Source of the DNA: Pseudomonas syringae KCTC 12500
Lineage (GTDB): Bacteria > Pseudomonadota > Gammaproteobacteria > Pseudomonadales > Pseudomonadaceae
NCBI RefSeq assembly: GCF_000507185.2
Contig: NZ_AYTM02000002.1
Span: forward strand, 4,809,501 to 4,873,500
Direction of reading: 5' to 3'
Length of the DNA stretch: 64,000 nt
Below the pieces are notes generated by a model. It was given only the letters and a program-made list of their open reading frames with translations, searched no databases and was not told where the DNA came from. A program made the position numbers and the translations under genes. Numbering within the stretch: the first letter of the stretch is position 1; each line of letters opens with the position of its first letter. Below, piece by piece: positions 29,134-37,139 of this stretch.

Positions 29134-31854
29134 TCATTCTGTAACCGCCACGGTATGGATCAGTCTTCTTATTTCCGGCACGCACGAGCCGCACTGGGTG
29201 CCGCAGCCCAACTGTGTCTTGAGTTGATTCAGGTCCAGGCCACGCTCGATAGCGCTCATGACCGCGTTCTGGCTGACGTTCATGCAGTTGCACAAGGTCT
29301 TGTCGCGAGTCTGTGTCGAGTCTTTGCCCGGTTCGCTGCTCAGCGGTGCCAACAGCCAGCGCCGCAGTGAAGCATCGACGCGCTGTTCCAGCCACAACGT
29401 CTGCAGCCAATGCTGGGCAAGTGTTTCACCGGCCAGACGAATCGCGGTAATACATTGGTAGTCGATACGTACTCGCTTGCCGATCGAGCGTTTGGGGTCG
29501 TCATACGCCATGACCGGTCCTTCATCCAGGCCCAGTACACGATCAATCTGCTCTAGCAGCGCTGAATCGGGTGCTTGTGCGCTGGCTGCGCGTATCAGCA
29601 GAGCCGGTCGCTCGCGTCCGGCAAGGCCCATGCTCAGGTAGGGGAAGGCGTCGCACAAGGGGCGCAGCTTTTCCATCCGTTGTTGCACGTTGCCCTCGAC
29701 CAGCGCAAAGAATTGCCAGGGCAGGTAGGCTTTTTCGATCCTGACGCCGGCGTGCTTGAGTTCCGGTTGTTTCGAGACCGGGTCGAAGGCTGGCTGGGTG
29801 AGCACGTTGATCCCCCCCTTGAGGAACCTGTCGCCCCAATGCATCGGCACAAAGGCCTGTCCGACTGCAACGCTGTCCTCGCTGCCGACCGGCAACAGCA
29901 GTTCGCCGCGCCGGCTGATCAGTTTGATCAGGTCGCCGGGTTGCAGGTCATGGCTGAGCATGTCCTGCGGATTGAGGCTCAGCACAGCTTCGCTGACATG
30001 TCCGAACAAACGCGCAGCGGTGCCGGTGCGACTCATGCCATGCCATTGATCGCGCAGCCTGCCGGTGTTGAGCGTCAGCGGGTAGTCGGCATCGCGCAAT
30101 TCCCTGGCGGCAATGTAAGGCTCGGACAGGAACTGCGCCCGGCCTGAATCGGTGGGAAAGACTCCATCGCTGTAAAGGCGCCGCGTGCCGCTGCTAGCGC
30201 CACGCGGGAAGGGCCATTGTTGCGGGCCCCGCTGGTCGATGAGCTCGCGGTCGATTCCGGACATGTCCAGATCGCGCCCGACCGTCAGGCCCTTGAACTC
30301 ATCGAACAAGGCTTTGGGTGTCGCGAAATCGAACAGCGCGGGTGCGTCGGGTTGCAGGCGTTTTTGCAGGCGCTGAGCGAAATCCACCGTGATTGCCCAG
30401 TCCGAGCGCGCTTCGCCGGGCGCCTGAATGGCCTTGCGCACGTTGGAGATGCGCCGTTCGGAGTTGGTCACCGTGCCTTCTTTCTCGCCCCAACTGGCGG
30501 CAGGCAGCAACAGATCGGCATAACGCGCGGTTTCGGTGGTCTTGAAGGCTTCCTGGAGTACCACGAACGGGCAGGTTTCCAGCGCTTGCCTGATGCGGTT
30601 CTGGTCGGGCAGTGACTGTGCCGGGTTGGTGCAGGCGATCCACAGGGCCTTTATCGTTCCGCCCTGCAATTGCTCGAACAGTTCGATGGCTGAAAGGCCG
30701 GGATTGGCAGGCAGGCTGTCGACGCCCCAGTAGTCTGCAACCTCCTGACGATGCTGAGGATTTGCCGCGTCGCGATGGCCAGGCAACAGGTTGGACAGGC
30801 TGCCGGTCTCACGTCCGCCCATGGCGTTGGGCTGGCCGGTGAGCGAGAAGGGGCCTGCGCCGGGTTTGCCAATCTGCCCGGTCGCCAGGTGCAGGTTGAT
30901 CAGCGCGCTGTTTTTCGCGCTGCCGGCTGTGGACTGATTCAGCCCCATGCACCACAGCGACAGAAAAGCCGGAGCTTCGCCCACCCAGCGGGCGCAGGTG
31001 TGCAGTTGTTCAAGGGGGATGCGGCAGAGGGCGGCCACGTGTTCGGGCGGGTAATCACCGGCCAGCGTGGCCAGCTCCTCGTAGCCCTGCGTGTGCGCGG
31101 CAATGAACGCCGGGTCGATCAGCCGTTCGTTCATCAGTATATGAAGGATGCCGTGAAACAGCGCGACGTCCGTGCCGGGCTGAATCGCCAGGTGCAGGTC
31201 GGCCAGTTCGCAGGTGTCGGTGCGCCGTGGGTCGATGACGATGAGTTTCATCTGCGGACGACAGCTTTTTGCCTCTTCCAGGCGACGAAACAGAATCGGG
31301 TGCGCGTACGCCATGTTGCTGCCGACGATCATCACGCAGTCGCTCAGTTCGATGTCTTCGTAGCTGCAGGGCGGTGCATCGGCACCCAGGCTGCGCTTGT
31401 AGCCAGCTACGGCCGAGGACATGCACAGCCTTGAGTTGCTGTCGATATTGTTGGTGCCGATCAGTGCGCGCGCCAGCTTGTTGAAGGCGTAGTAGTCCTC
31501 GGTCAGCAACTGGCCGGAAATGTAGAAGGCGACGCTGTCGGGACCGTGTTCGCGAATGGTCTCGGCGAACACATTGGCCGCGTGCTCCAGCGCGGTATCC
31601 CAATCGGTGACGCTGCGCGCCAGGCCCTTGCCCAAACGCAGTTCCGGGTACAGCGCGCGGGCTTCGATGTCGCCGGTCAGGTGCAGGCTCGAACCTTTGC
31701 TGCACAGCTTGCCGAAGTTGGCCGGGTGCTTCGGATCGCCGCTGACACCAAGAATATGCTCGCTGTCATGTTCGATCAGCACGCCGCAGCCCACGCCGCA
31801 ATAGCAGCAGGTAGACGCCGTGACTTGAGTGGTGTGGAGGGCAAGGCTGTTCAT
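29134..31854 (-). CDS. Assimilatory nitrate reductase catalytic subunit (molybdopterin, 4Fe-4S, C-terminal 2Fe-2S)
   Basis: Reduces nitrate to nitrite in the cytoplasm. It is 906 residues long. The N-terminal cluster motif STCCYCGVGCGVLI (about 14-27) with a later cysteine in KLCSKGSSLH binds a [4Fe-4S]. The molybdopterin domain shows SNSRLCMSSAVAGYKRSLG, IVIDPRRTDTC and TNPAQSLPD. The C-terminus carries a BFD-like [2Fe-2S] domain (LCNCMNVSQNAVMSAIERG ... LGCGTQCGSCVPEIRRLI). Named nasA, nasC or narB in different species, so no symbol is forced. Its ATG overlaps the stop of the FAD protein gene (ATGA). Confidence 0.94.
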   Translation of the reverse strand: MNSLALHTTQVTASTCCYCGVGCGVLIEHDSEHILGVSGDPKHPANFGKLCSKGSSLHLTGDIEARALYPELRLGKGLARSVTDWDTALEHAANVFAETIREHGPDSVAFYISGQLLTEDYYAFNKLARALIGTNNIDSNSRLCMSSAVAGYKRSLGADAPPCSYEDIELSDCVMIVGSNMAYAHPILFRRLEEAKSCRPQMKLIVIDPRRTDTCELADLHLAIQPGTDVALFHGILHILMNERLIDPAFIAAHTQGYEELATLAGDYPPEHVAALCRIPLEQLHTCARWVGEAPAFLSLWCMGLNQSTAGSAKNSALINLHLATGQIGKPGAGPFSLTGQPNAMGGRETGSLSNLLPGHRDAANPQHRQEVADYWGVDSLPANPGLSAIELFEQLQGGTIKALWIACTNPAQSLPDQNRIRQALETCPFVVLQEAFKTTETARYADLLLPAASWGEKEGTVTNSERRISNVRKAIQAPGEARSDWAITVDFAQRLQKRLQPDAPALFDFATPKALFDEFKGLTVGRDLDMSGIDRELIDQRGPQQWPFPRGASSGTRRLYSDGVFPTDSGRAQFLSEPYIAARELRDADYPLTLNTGRLRDQWHGMSRTGTAARLFGHVSEAVLSLNPQDMLSHDLQPGDLIKLISRRGELLLPVGSEDSVAVGQAFVPMHWGDRFLKGGINVLTQPAFDPVSKQPELKHAGVRIEKAYLPWQFFALVEGNVQQRMEKLRPLCDAFPYLSMGLAGRERPALLIRAASAQAPDSALLEQIDRVLGLDEGPVMAYDDPKRSIGKRVRIDYQCITAIRLAGETLAQHWLQTLWLEQRVDASLRRWLLAPLSSEPGKDSTQTRDKTLCNCMNVSQNAVMSAIERGLDLNQLKTQLGCGTQCGSCVPEIRRLIHTVAVTE

Positions 31855-33080
31855 GCGCCGGCAGCCTCTGGCGCGACGGGTTTGCCGAACATCAGGTGGT
31901 CGCGTATGGCGTCGATACCCTGGCCATCACGGATCTGCTGCAGGTACCAGTTGCCGTCGGCGGTGTCGCCGTACAGGCAGGCGCCGACCAGTACATCGTT
32001 CTTTATTACCAGTTTCTTGTAGACACCGCCGATGGGGTCGGAAAGGGTGATGCTTTCAGTGCCTTCGCCACCCAGGAAATCGCCGGCGGAAAACAGATCG
32101 ATGCCGGTGACTTTCAGCTTGGTCGAGGTGACCGAGCCCGGATAACGCGCAAAGCCCAGTTGCGCAAGGTGATTGGCGCACACTCGGGCCTGCTCGAACA
32201 GCGGCGCCACCAGTCCATAGGCGATGCCCCTGTGGCTGACGCATTCGCCAATCGCGTAGATGCGCGGGTCGTAGGTCTGCAAGGTGTCATTGACCAGAAT
32301 GCCGCGGTTACAGGGCAAGCCGGCTTGCTCGGCCAATTCGGTGTTGGGCCGTATGCCTGCTGCCATGACTACCAGATCGGCGTCGATCCTGTCGCCGTTG
32401 TTGAATTGCACTGCGGTTACACGGCCCTGATCATCGCCGAGCAGGGCGTTGGTCTGTTCGTCGAGGCGAAAGCTCAGGCCGCGCTTCTCCAGTGCCGCTT
32501 GCAGCATCCTTCCGCTGGTCTTGTCCAGTTGGCGCTCCAGCAGCGTCTGGCCGTTATGAATCACCGTGACGTGCATGCCGCGCAGGCTCAAGCCGTTAGC
32601 CGCTTCCAGGCCGAGCAACCCGCCGCCGATGACGACTGCGCGTTTGTGCGTGACGGCGGTGTCGATCATCTGTCGCGTGTGGCCGATGTCGCGATAACCG
32701 ATGACGCCGTTCAGCGTGTTGCCGGGGATCGGCAGTATGAAGGGCCGCGAACCGGTGGCAATCAGCAGCCGATCATAATGGGCCTGGGTGCCGTCATCGG
32801 CGATCACCAGGCGTTTGATGCGGTCGATCTTTACCACGCGACGGTTGAGCAACAACTGGATACCGTTGCGTTCGTACCAGTCGAGGTCGTTGAGCACGAT
32901 GTCTTCGAAATTCTGTTCGCCGGCCAGTACCGGCGACAGCAGGATGCGATTGTAATTGGGGTGTGGCTCGGCGCCGAAGACCGTGATGTGGTAAAGGTCT
33001 TCGCTCAGTTTCAGCAACTCTTCGAGTGTGCGCACGCCGGCCATGCCGTTGCCGATCATCACCAGTTTGAGTTTGGTCAT
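31851..33080 (-). CDS. NirB-like FAD/NAD(P)H oxidoreductase, electron-transfer subunit for nitrate reductase
   Basis: A 409-residue flavoprotein equal to the N-terminal half of NADH-dependent nitrite reductase NirB. It has the FAD motif VMIGNGMAGVRTLEELL (about 7-23), the NAD motif VVIGGGLLGLEAANGL (about 148-163), and FAD-binding IYAIGECVSHRG. The C-terminal bacterioferritin-like and siroheme/4Fe-4S domains of full NirB (about 850 residues) are missing, and no nirD is nearby. By context it probably passes NADH electrons to the nitrate reductase that follows, as NasB/NasC do elsewhere. A gaggc/ggagg ribosome site precedes the ATG. Confidence 0.88.
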   Translation of the reverse strand: MTKLKLVMIGNGMAGVRTLEELLKLSEDLYHITVFGAEPHPNYNRILLSPVLAGEQNFEDIVLNDLDWYERNGIQLLLNRRVVKIDRIKRLVIADDGTQAHYDRLLIATGSRPFILPIPGNTLNGVIGYRDIGHTRQMIDTAVTHKRAVVIGGGLLGLEAANGLSLRGMHVTVIHNGQTLLERQLDKTSGRMLQAALEKRGLSFRLDEQTNALLGDDQGRVTAVQFNNGDRIDADLVVMAAGIRPNTELAEQAGLPCNRGILVNDTLQTYDPRIYAIGECVSHRGIAYGLVAPLFEQARVCANHLAQLGFARYPGSVTSTKLKVTGIDLFSAGDFLGGEGTESITLSDPIGGVYKKLVIKNDVLVGACLYGDTADGNWYLQQIRDGQGIDAIRDHLMFGKPVAPEAAGA

Positions 33081-33125
33081 CTTGCCTCCGAGTCACTGCA
33101 GCGCGTGCTCGACACGTTTCGCGCA

Positions 33126-33191
33126 AACAAAAAAAGACGTCCCGTCAGTGGCCTGACGAGGACGCCTTTGTCCGGTCCCGTTCTCTCGGGA
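33126..33191 (-). ncRNA. NasT/ANTAR-type antitermination leader of the nitrate reductase operon
   Basis: Read on the minus strand, the leader holds a first hairpin tcccg-agagaa-cggga (33176-33191), then ggac-aaaggc-gtcc (33160-33173). Both loops are hexanucleotides with A at position 1 and G at position 4, the ANTAR-target rule. The second hairpin overlaps the left arm of a long terminator hairpin (33136-33166) followed by seven T residues. NasT, encoded at 38.4 kb, would stabilise the two hairpins and prevent termination when nitrate is present. Confidence 0.85.
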
Positions 33192-33245
33192 GACGCAGCC
33201 TTCAGCGTTGAGGGCGGCGTTTTATGAATTATCTAACAAGGACCA

Positions 33246-33262
33246 TGCAGCGCTTGTGCCAA
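33246..33262 (-). promoter_or_regulatory. Sigma-54-type promoter of the nitrate reductase operon
   Basis: On the minus strand ttggcacaagcgctgca matches the consensus yTGGCACgnnnnTTGCw in all but one of the key -24/-12 bases (tgGCA at -24, TGCA at -12). It lies about 60 bases upstream of the first leader hairpin, which places transcription start near 33235. Nitrogen control through NtrC is expected. Confidence 0.75.
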
Positions 33263-33356
33263 CTCGGACTTGCCGGCCTGCGCGGCGTGCAGCCGATAAT
33301 GCAGACCCTTTCTGCACTGCGTTGAGGCGCGTTGCACAGAAGCGGGGCGCAAGGGC

Positions 33357-35018
33357 TCAGTGGCGGCCCATCAACCAGATCATCAGCACCAGATTGAACA
33401 GCAGGGAGAGCAGGGCCAGTGTTCGCCAGACTTTCAACGGTTCGCGTTCCAGCAGCGGACGCGGCTTGGCCACCAGCGGACGATGCTCGGCCTGCTCCAG
33501 TTCCAGCAACCACTGTTCGGCGGTTTCATAACGCTGGTTCGGGTCGGCGTGCAGTGCCTTGTCCAGGCTTTGGCTCAGCCACTGCGGCAGATCCGGTCGG
33601 TAACGACTGGCAGGTATCGGTGTGCCGAAGCGACGGTGCTGAAAGGCTTCGATCTCACCGTACGGGTATTGCCCTGTCAGCAGGTAATACAGGGTGACGC
33701 CCGCTGCGTACAGGTCTTGTTGCGGATGCGGTTCCGCGCCGTTGAAGGTTTCCGGTGCTATATAGCTGGGTGTGCCGGGCAGGTCTTCGGTATTGACCGC
33801 CGAAAGGCCCGGGCAGAACGCCAGGCCAAAATCCAGCAGGCGCAACTCGCCGTCGTCGGCCAGCAGCAGGTTTTCCGGTTTGATATCGCGATGGATGATG
33901 TTGCGTCGATGCAGCAGGCCCGTGGCCCGTAGCAGCCGCGTGGCGAGGTCCTGCCACTGGGCCAGCGGCAACGGCCCTTTGCCAGTGAAAAGCTCGGCCA
34001 GTGTGTGCCCGCGGTACTCGCGCATCACGTAATACAGATGCTGCCGGTCTGGCAGCGGGTGTATCTCGGGAAAGAAGCGCCCGGCGACCCGGCGCAGAAA
34101 CCACTCTTCCAGCAGCAGCCCCTGACCGGCACCGGTCTCGTCATGGCGACTGGCCGGCAGGGTTTTCAGCAGCCAGGGCTGCTCATGGATATCGGTGACG
34201 CGATAAACGATGGACTGGCGTGACTGCGCCACGATGCCACCGACTTTCCAGCCCTCGAATGCCTGATCGGCCTTGAGCGCGGGTGGCAGCGGCCATTGTT
34301 GCAGTTGCAGCAGCGCATCCCCCAGATCGTCTTCGCCGAGCGTGTCGACCTGGATCAGCAGGGCGCTGGCATTGTCCTGACTGCCGGCCAGGTGCGCCGC
34401 GCTGACCAGGGTTTTGACTGCCGCGTCCAGGTCGTGCTGTTCGCCCAGAATCGAGCGAATGCTCGCATCGCCCAGCGTCGCCCAGACCCCGTCGCTGACC
34501 AGCAGCAGGCGTTCGCCCTCACACAGCTCGCCGTCCAGGTAATCCATGACCACGTACTGGTCCAGACCCAGCGCACGCTTGAGCACATGCTGCATGTCGG
34601 CCTGTTCCCAGACGTGATCTTCACTGATGCGTTTGAGCGTCCCGGACTGCCAGCGATAAGCCCGGCAGTCGCCGACGTGGGCGAGGGTGAAGCGCCGACC
34701 GCGCAGCACCAGAGCGCTGAGGGTGGTCAACAGGCCGTTGGCCAGCAGCCAGCGATTCTGCGCCAGCAGCAGACGATCAAGGGACTGCGCCACGCCCCAG
34801 GTTTCCGGCGTGGCGTAATAGTCGAGGGCCAGCGCCTGCAGGGTCGACTGCGCGGCCAGTGCGCCGTCGGCACACTGGCTGACGCCGTCGGCAAGGGCGA
34901 ACAGATAGCCCTTGCTGGCCGCCAGCGCCGGGACTGGCGTGACCAGGCGCACGGCGTCCTGATTTTCCGCTCGCGGTCCGCTGGCGCTGAATTGCGCAAA
35001 CTGCAGTTGCAGGGTCAT
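33357..35018 (-). CDS. Bifunctional Ser/Thr protein kinase / PP2C-type phosphatase, membrane-anchored
   Basis: A 553-residue fusion. Residues 1-240 form a PP2C-like phosphatase (FALADGVSQCADGALAAQST, LAHVGDCRAYRW, LLLVSDGVWATLGD, SQDNASALLIQV). Residues about 255-520 form a Hanks-type kinase: IIHRDIKPENLLLADDGELRLLDFGLAF (catalytic HRD and DFG, given in part: HRDIKPENLL, LLDFGLAF) and GTPSYIAPE. A single C-terminal membrane segment (LALLSLLFNLVLMIWLMG) anchors it with the enzymes in the cytoplasm. It starts 7 bases after the nitrate transporter gene, a linkage conserved in Pseudomonas. The targets are unknown. Confidence 0.9.
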   Translation of the reverse strand: MTLQLQFAQFSASGPRAENQDAVRLVTPVPALAASKGYLFALADGVSQCADGALAAQSTLQALALDYYATPETWGVAQSLDRLLLAQNRWLLANGLLTTLSALVLRGRRFTLAHVGDCRAYRWQSGTLKRISEDHVWEQADMQHVLKRALGLDQYVVMDYLDGELCEGERLLLVSDGVWATLGDASIRSILGEQHDLDAAVKTLVSAAHLAGSQDNASALLIQVDTLGEDDLGDALLQLQQWPLPPALKADQAFEGWKVGGIVAQSRQSIVYRVTDIHEQPWLLKTLPASRHDETGAGQGLLLEEWFLRRVAGRFFPEIHPLPDRQHLYYVMREYRGHTLAELFTGKGPLPLAQWQDLATRLLRATGLLHRRNIIHRDIKPENLLLADDGELRLLDFGLAFCPGLSAVNTEDLPGTPSYIAPETFNGAEPHPQQDLYAAGVTLYYLLTGQYPYGEIEAFQHRRFGTPIPASRYRPDLPQWLSQSLDKALHADPNQRYETAEQWLLELEQAEHRPLVAKPRPLLEREPLKVWRTLALLSLLFNLVLMIWLMGRH

Positions 35019-35025
35019 CGGCGTT

Positions 35026-36237
35026 TCAGACCCGAGCCGCCGTGACTGCGGCCGAACCCCAGGTGGTTCTCCAGCGCCGCTTGACGTTCAGCAGGCCGAA
35101 CCAGGCCAGTACCGCCAGGCCGGCGAACAGCCACAGGCCCAACTGGTAGTCGCCGGTGTTCTGTTTGATGGTGCCCAGGCCTGCCGCCAGCAGGAAGCCA
35201 CCGATGCCACCCGCCATACCGATCAAGCCGGTCATGACCCCGATTTCCTTGCGGAAGCGCTGCGGTACCAACTGGAATACCGCGCCGTTGCCAGCACCCA
35301 GACCCAGCATGGCAGCCACGAACAGCGCCAGCGCTGCCCACGAACTCGGCAGGTTGAAGCCCACGGCGGCAATGCCGATTGCGGCAACCGCATACATGAC
35401 GGTCAGCGTGCGAATCCCGCCGAAACGGTCGGCCAGCGCGCCACCCAACGGACGCATCAGGCTGCCACCGAATACGCAGGCAGCGGTGTAGTAACCGGCA
35501 GTGATCGGGCTCAAGCCATATTGGTCGTTGAAATAGCCGGGCAGGGCGCTGGCCAGGCCAATGAAACCACCGAATGTCACACTGTAGAAAAACATGAACC
35601 ACCAACTGTCACGATCACCCAGCGCCTTGAGGTAGTCTGCCACGGATTTGGGTTTGCTGCGTTGCGGGGCGTTGCGTGCCATCAGGGTGAAGGCAATCAG
35701 GGTCAGAACCAGCGGGATCAGCGCCAGGCCGAAGACGTTGCCCCAGCCGAAACTGGCCGCCAGCACCGGCGCGATCAGCGCGGCCAGGACAGTGCCGGAA
35801 TTGCCCGCACCGGCGATGCCCATGGCCTTGCCCTGATGCTGGGCTGGATACCATTGCGACGCCAGGGGCAGCGCGACAGCGAACGAAGCACCGGCCATGC
35901 CGAGGAACAGGCCCAGCACCAGCACCTGGCCATAGGTGTGAATGCCCAGTTGCCAGGCAACCAGCAGTGCGCCGATAACGATCACCTGGCCGATGACCCC
36001 GGCAGTCTTGGGCGACAGTTGGTCGGCCAGCAGGCCCATGAAGAAGCGCAGCACCGCGCCCGCCAGAATCGGCGTGGCGACCATCAGGCCACGTTGCTGA
36101 GTGGTCAGGTGCAGGTCAGTGGCAATCTGCACCGCCAGCGGGCCAAGCAGGTACCAGACCATGAAACTCAGGTCAAAATAGAGAAAGGCCGCGAACAGGG
36201 TCGGTTTGTGGCCTGCCTTCCAGAAGCTTGTATCCAT
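35026..36237 (-). CDS. NarK-type nitrate/nitrite MFS transporter
   Basis: A 403-residue major facilitator with about 12 membrane helices and both nitrate-porter signatures: GMAGASFAVALPLASQWYP in the fifth helix region and GFIGLASALPGYFNDQYG / GLGAGNGAVFQLVPQRFRKE in the second half. The N-terminal FLYFDLSFMVWYLLGPLAVQIA is typical of NarK1-like uptake proteins. ATG 36237 follows gaggtg by 5 bases; GTG at 36243 is an alternative. Called nasA in some pseudomonads and narK in others. Head of the operon with the kinase-phosphatase. Confidence 0.93.
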   Translation of the reverse strand: MDTSFWKAGHKPTLFAAFLYFDLSFMVWYLLGPLAVQIATDLHLTTQQRGLMVATPILAGAVLRFFMGLLADQLSPKTAGVIGQVIVIGALLVAWQLGIHTYGQVLVLGLFLGMAGASFAVALPLASQWYPAQHQGKAMGIAGAGNSGTVLAALIAPVLAASFGWGNVFGLALIPLVLTLIAFTLMARNAPQRSKPKSVADYLKALGDRDSWWFMFFYSVTFGGFIGLASALPGYFNDQYGLSPITAGYYTAACVFGGSLMRPLGGALADRFGGIRTLTVMYAVAAIGIAAVGFNLPSSWAALALFVAAMLGLGAGNGAVFQLVPQRFRKEIGVMTGLIGMAGGIGGFLLAAGLGTIKQNTGDYQLGLWLFAGLAVLAWFGLLNVKRRWRTTWGSAAVTAARV

Positions 36238-36363
36238 GTGCACACCTCATCATCTGCTAGTTAGTCAGTCGGGCCATGACCGCGACACGGGTTATTCAGA
36301 CGCTGTGGTGGAGTGTTCCGAATGACGGCGACTCCACCGGCCCCTTCGCCGGGGCCAAAACGC

Positions 36364-36447
36364 AAAAACGTCGCCTCTCTGTCCACGGGGGCGGAAAGAG
36401 ATGAGCGACGTCTTTGTCGTAAAAGGTGATAGCCGCCGTTGGCTACC
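36364..36447 (-). ncRNA. NasT/ANTAR-type antitermination leader of the nitrate transporter operon
   Basis: Minus-strand hairpins: ggtagcc-aacggc-ggctatc (36428-36447) and cgac-aaagac-gtcg (36406-36419), each with a hexanucleotide loop carrying A1 and G4. The second overlaps the terminator stem acgtcgc ... gcgacgt (36368-36411), which ends in five T residues. The architecture equals that at 33.1 kb although the primary sequences differ, so it is a real functional motif and not a duplicated stretch. Confidence 0.85.
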
Positions 36448-36461
36448 GGTGAGATTGCTTT

Positions 36462-36478
36462 AGCAATAGATGGGCCAA
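36462..36478 (-). promoter_or_regulatory. Sigma-54-type promoter of the nitrate transporter operon
   Basis: Minus-strand ttggcccatctattgct fits the sigma-54 consensus (TGGC at -24, TTGCT at -12, correct spacing). Transcription would begin near 36450, just ahead of the first ANTAR hairpin. Confidence 0.75.
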
Positions 36479-36479
36479 G

Positions 36480-37139
36480 GGCGGTGCAAGCGTGTCAGCC
36501 TTACGTCGCAGGCAGGTTGTATGGCTTTCAGGATCTGCGAGCAGACTGATCTATGACCTCGAACCGGGCGTGGGTCGGCAGGTACGCTGCAAAAAAGGGC
36601 GTGGCGGCGAAAAGCCAGATAACGGCTTGCACAGTCCGTATCAGTCAACAGAAACAGGCAGTTAACAAGATTCAAGAATATTTTATTAAAGTTCAAACTA
36701 TTTAATATTATTTAATGTGCCATCAGTTTTGCGTATAAGTACTGTCATTGTGATGCTGTTTCGATACGCAGCGATGATGACCTTAATGTATATAAGTCAA
36801 TACGCAGCTCGCACAGTTGTACGATAACAACGCTGCAAATATTTAATTTACTTTGCGTGGTATGTCTGAGAGCATCGCTTCTGTCGCAACGTGTGACGCT
36901 TATTCAAAAAAGTGATTTCACTTTTCAATCCGGTAATCTGTAGTTGCAGTTTGCCAGTCAATTTCGATAAATGCTTACTTTGAAAGAAGTAATCGGCTAC
37001 TCGCCCTTTTATAGGCTTCCGGTTGTCCTCGACACCTGAATGCCCGACACACTCTGCACTTCGGCATTGCACCCATGCCTGCCGTGTTGCCTTCCTATCC
37101 GCGCTGCTTGTACAGGCGCCTGCAAAGGACATCATCATC
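36480..37139. other. AT-rich intergenic region upstream of lscA
   Basis: No gene is supported. Composition falls sharply (for example attcaagaatattttattaaagttcaa near 36670; only part quoted: gaatattttattaaag). This unusual base content between the nitrate transporter and levansucrase genes suggests that lscA arrived with its own flanking DNA. No clear sigma-70 promoter or ribosome site beyond caaaggac before the lscA ATG could be defined. Confidence 0.5.
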
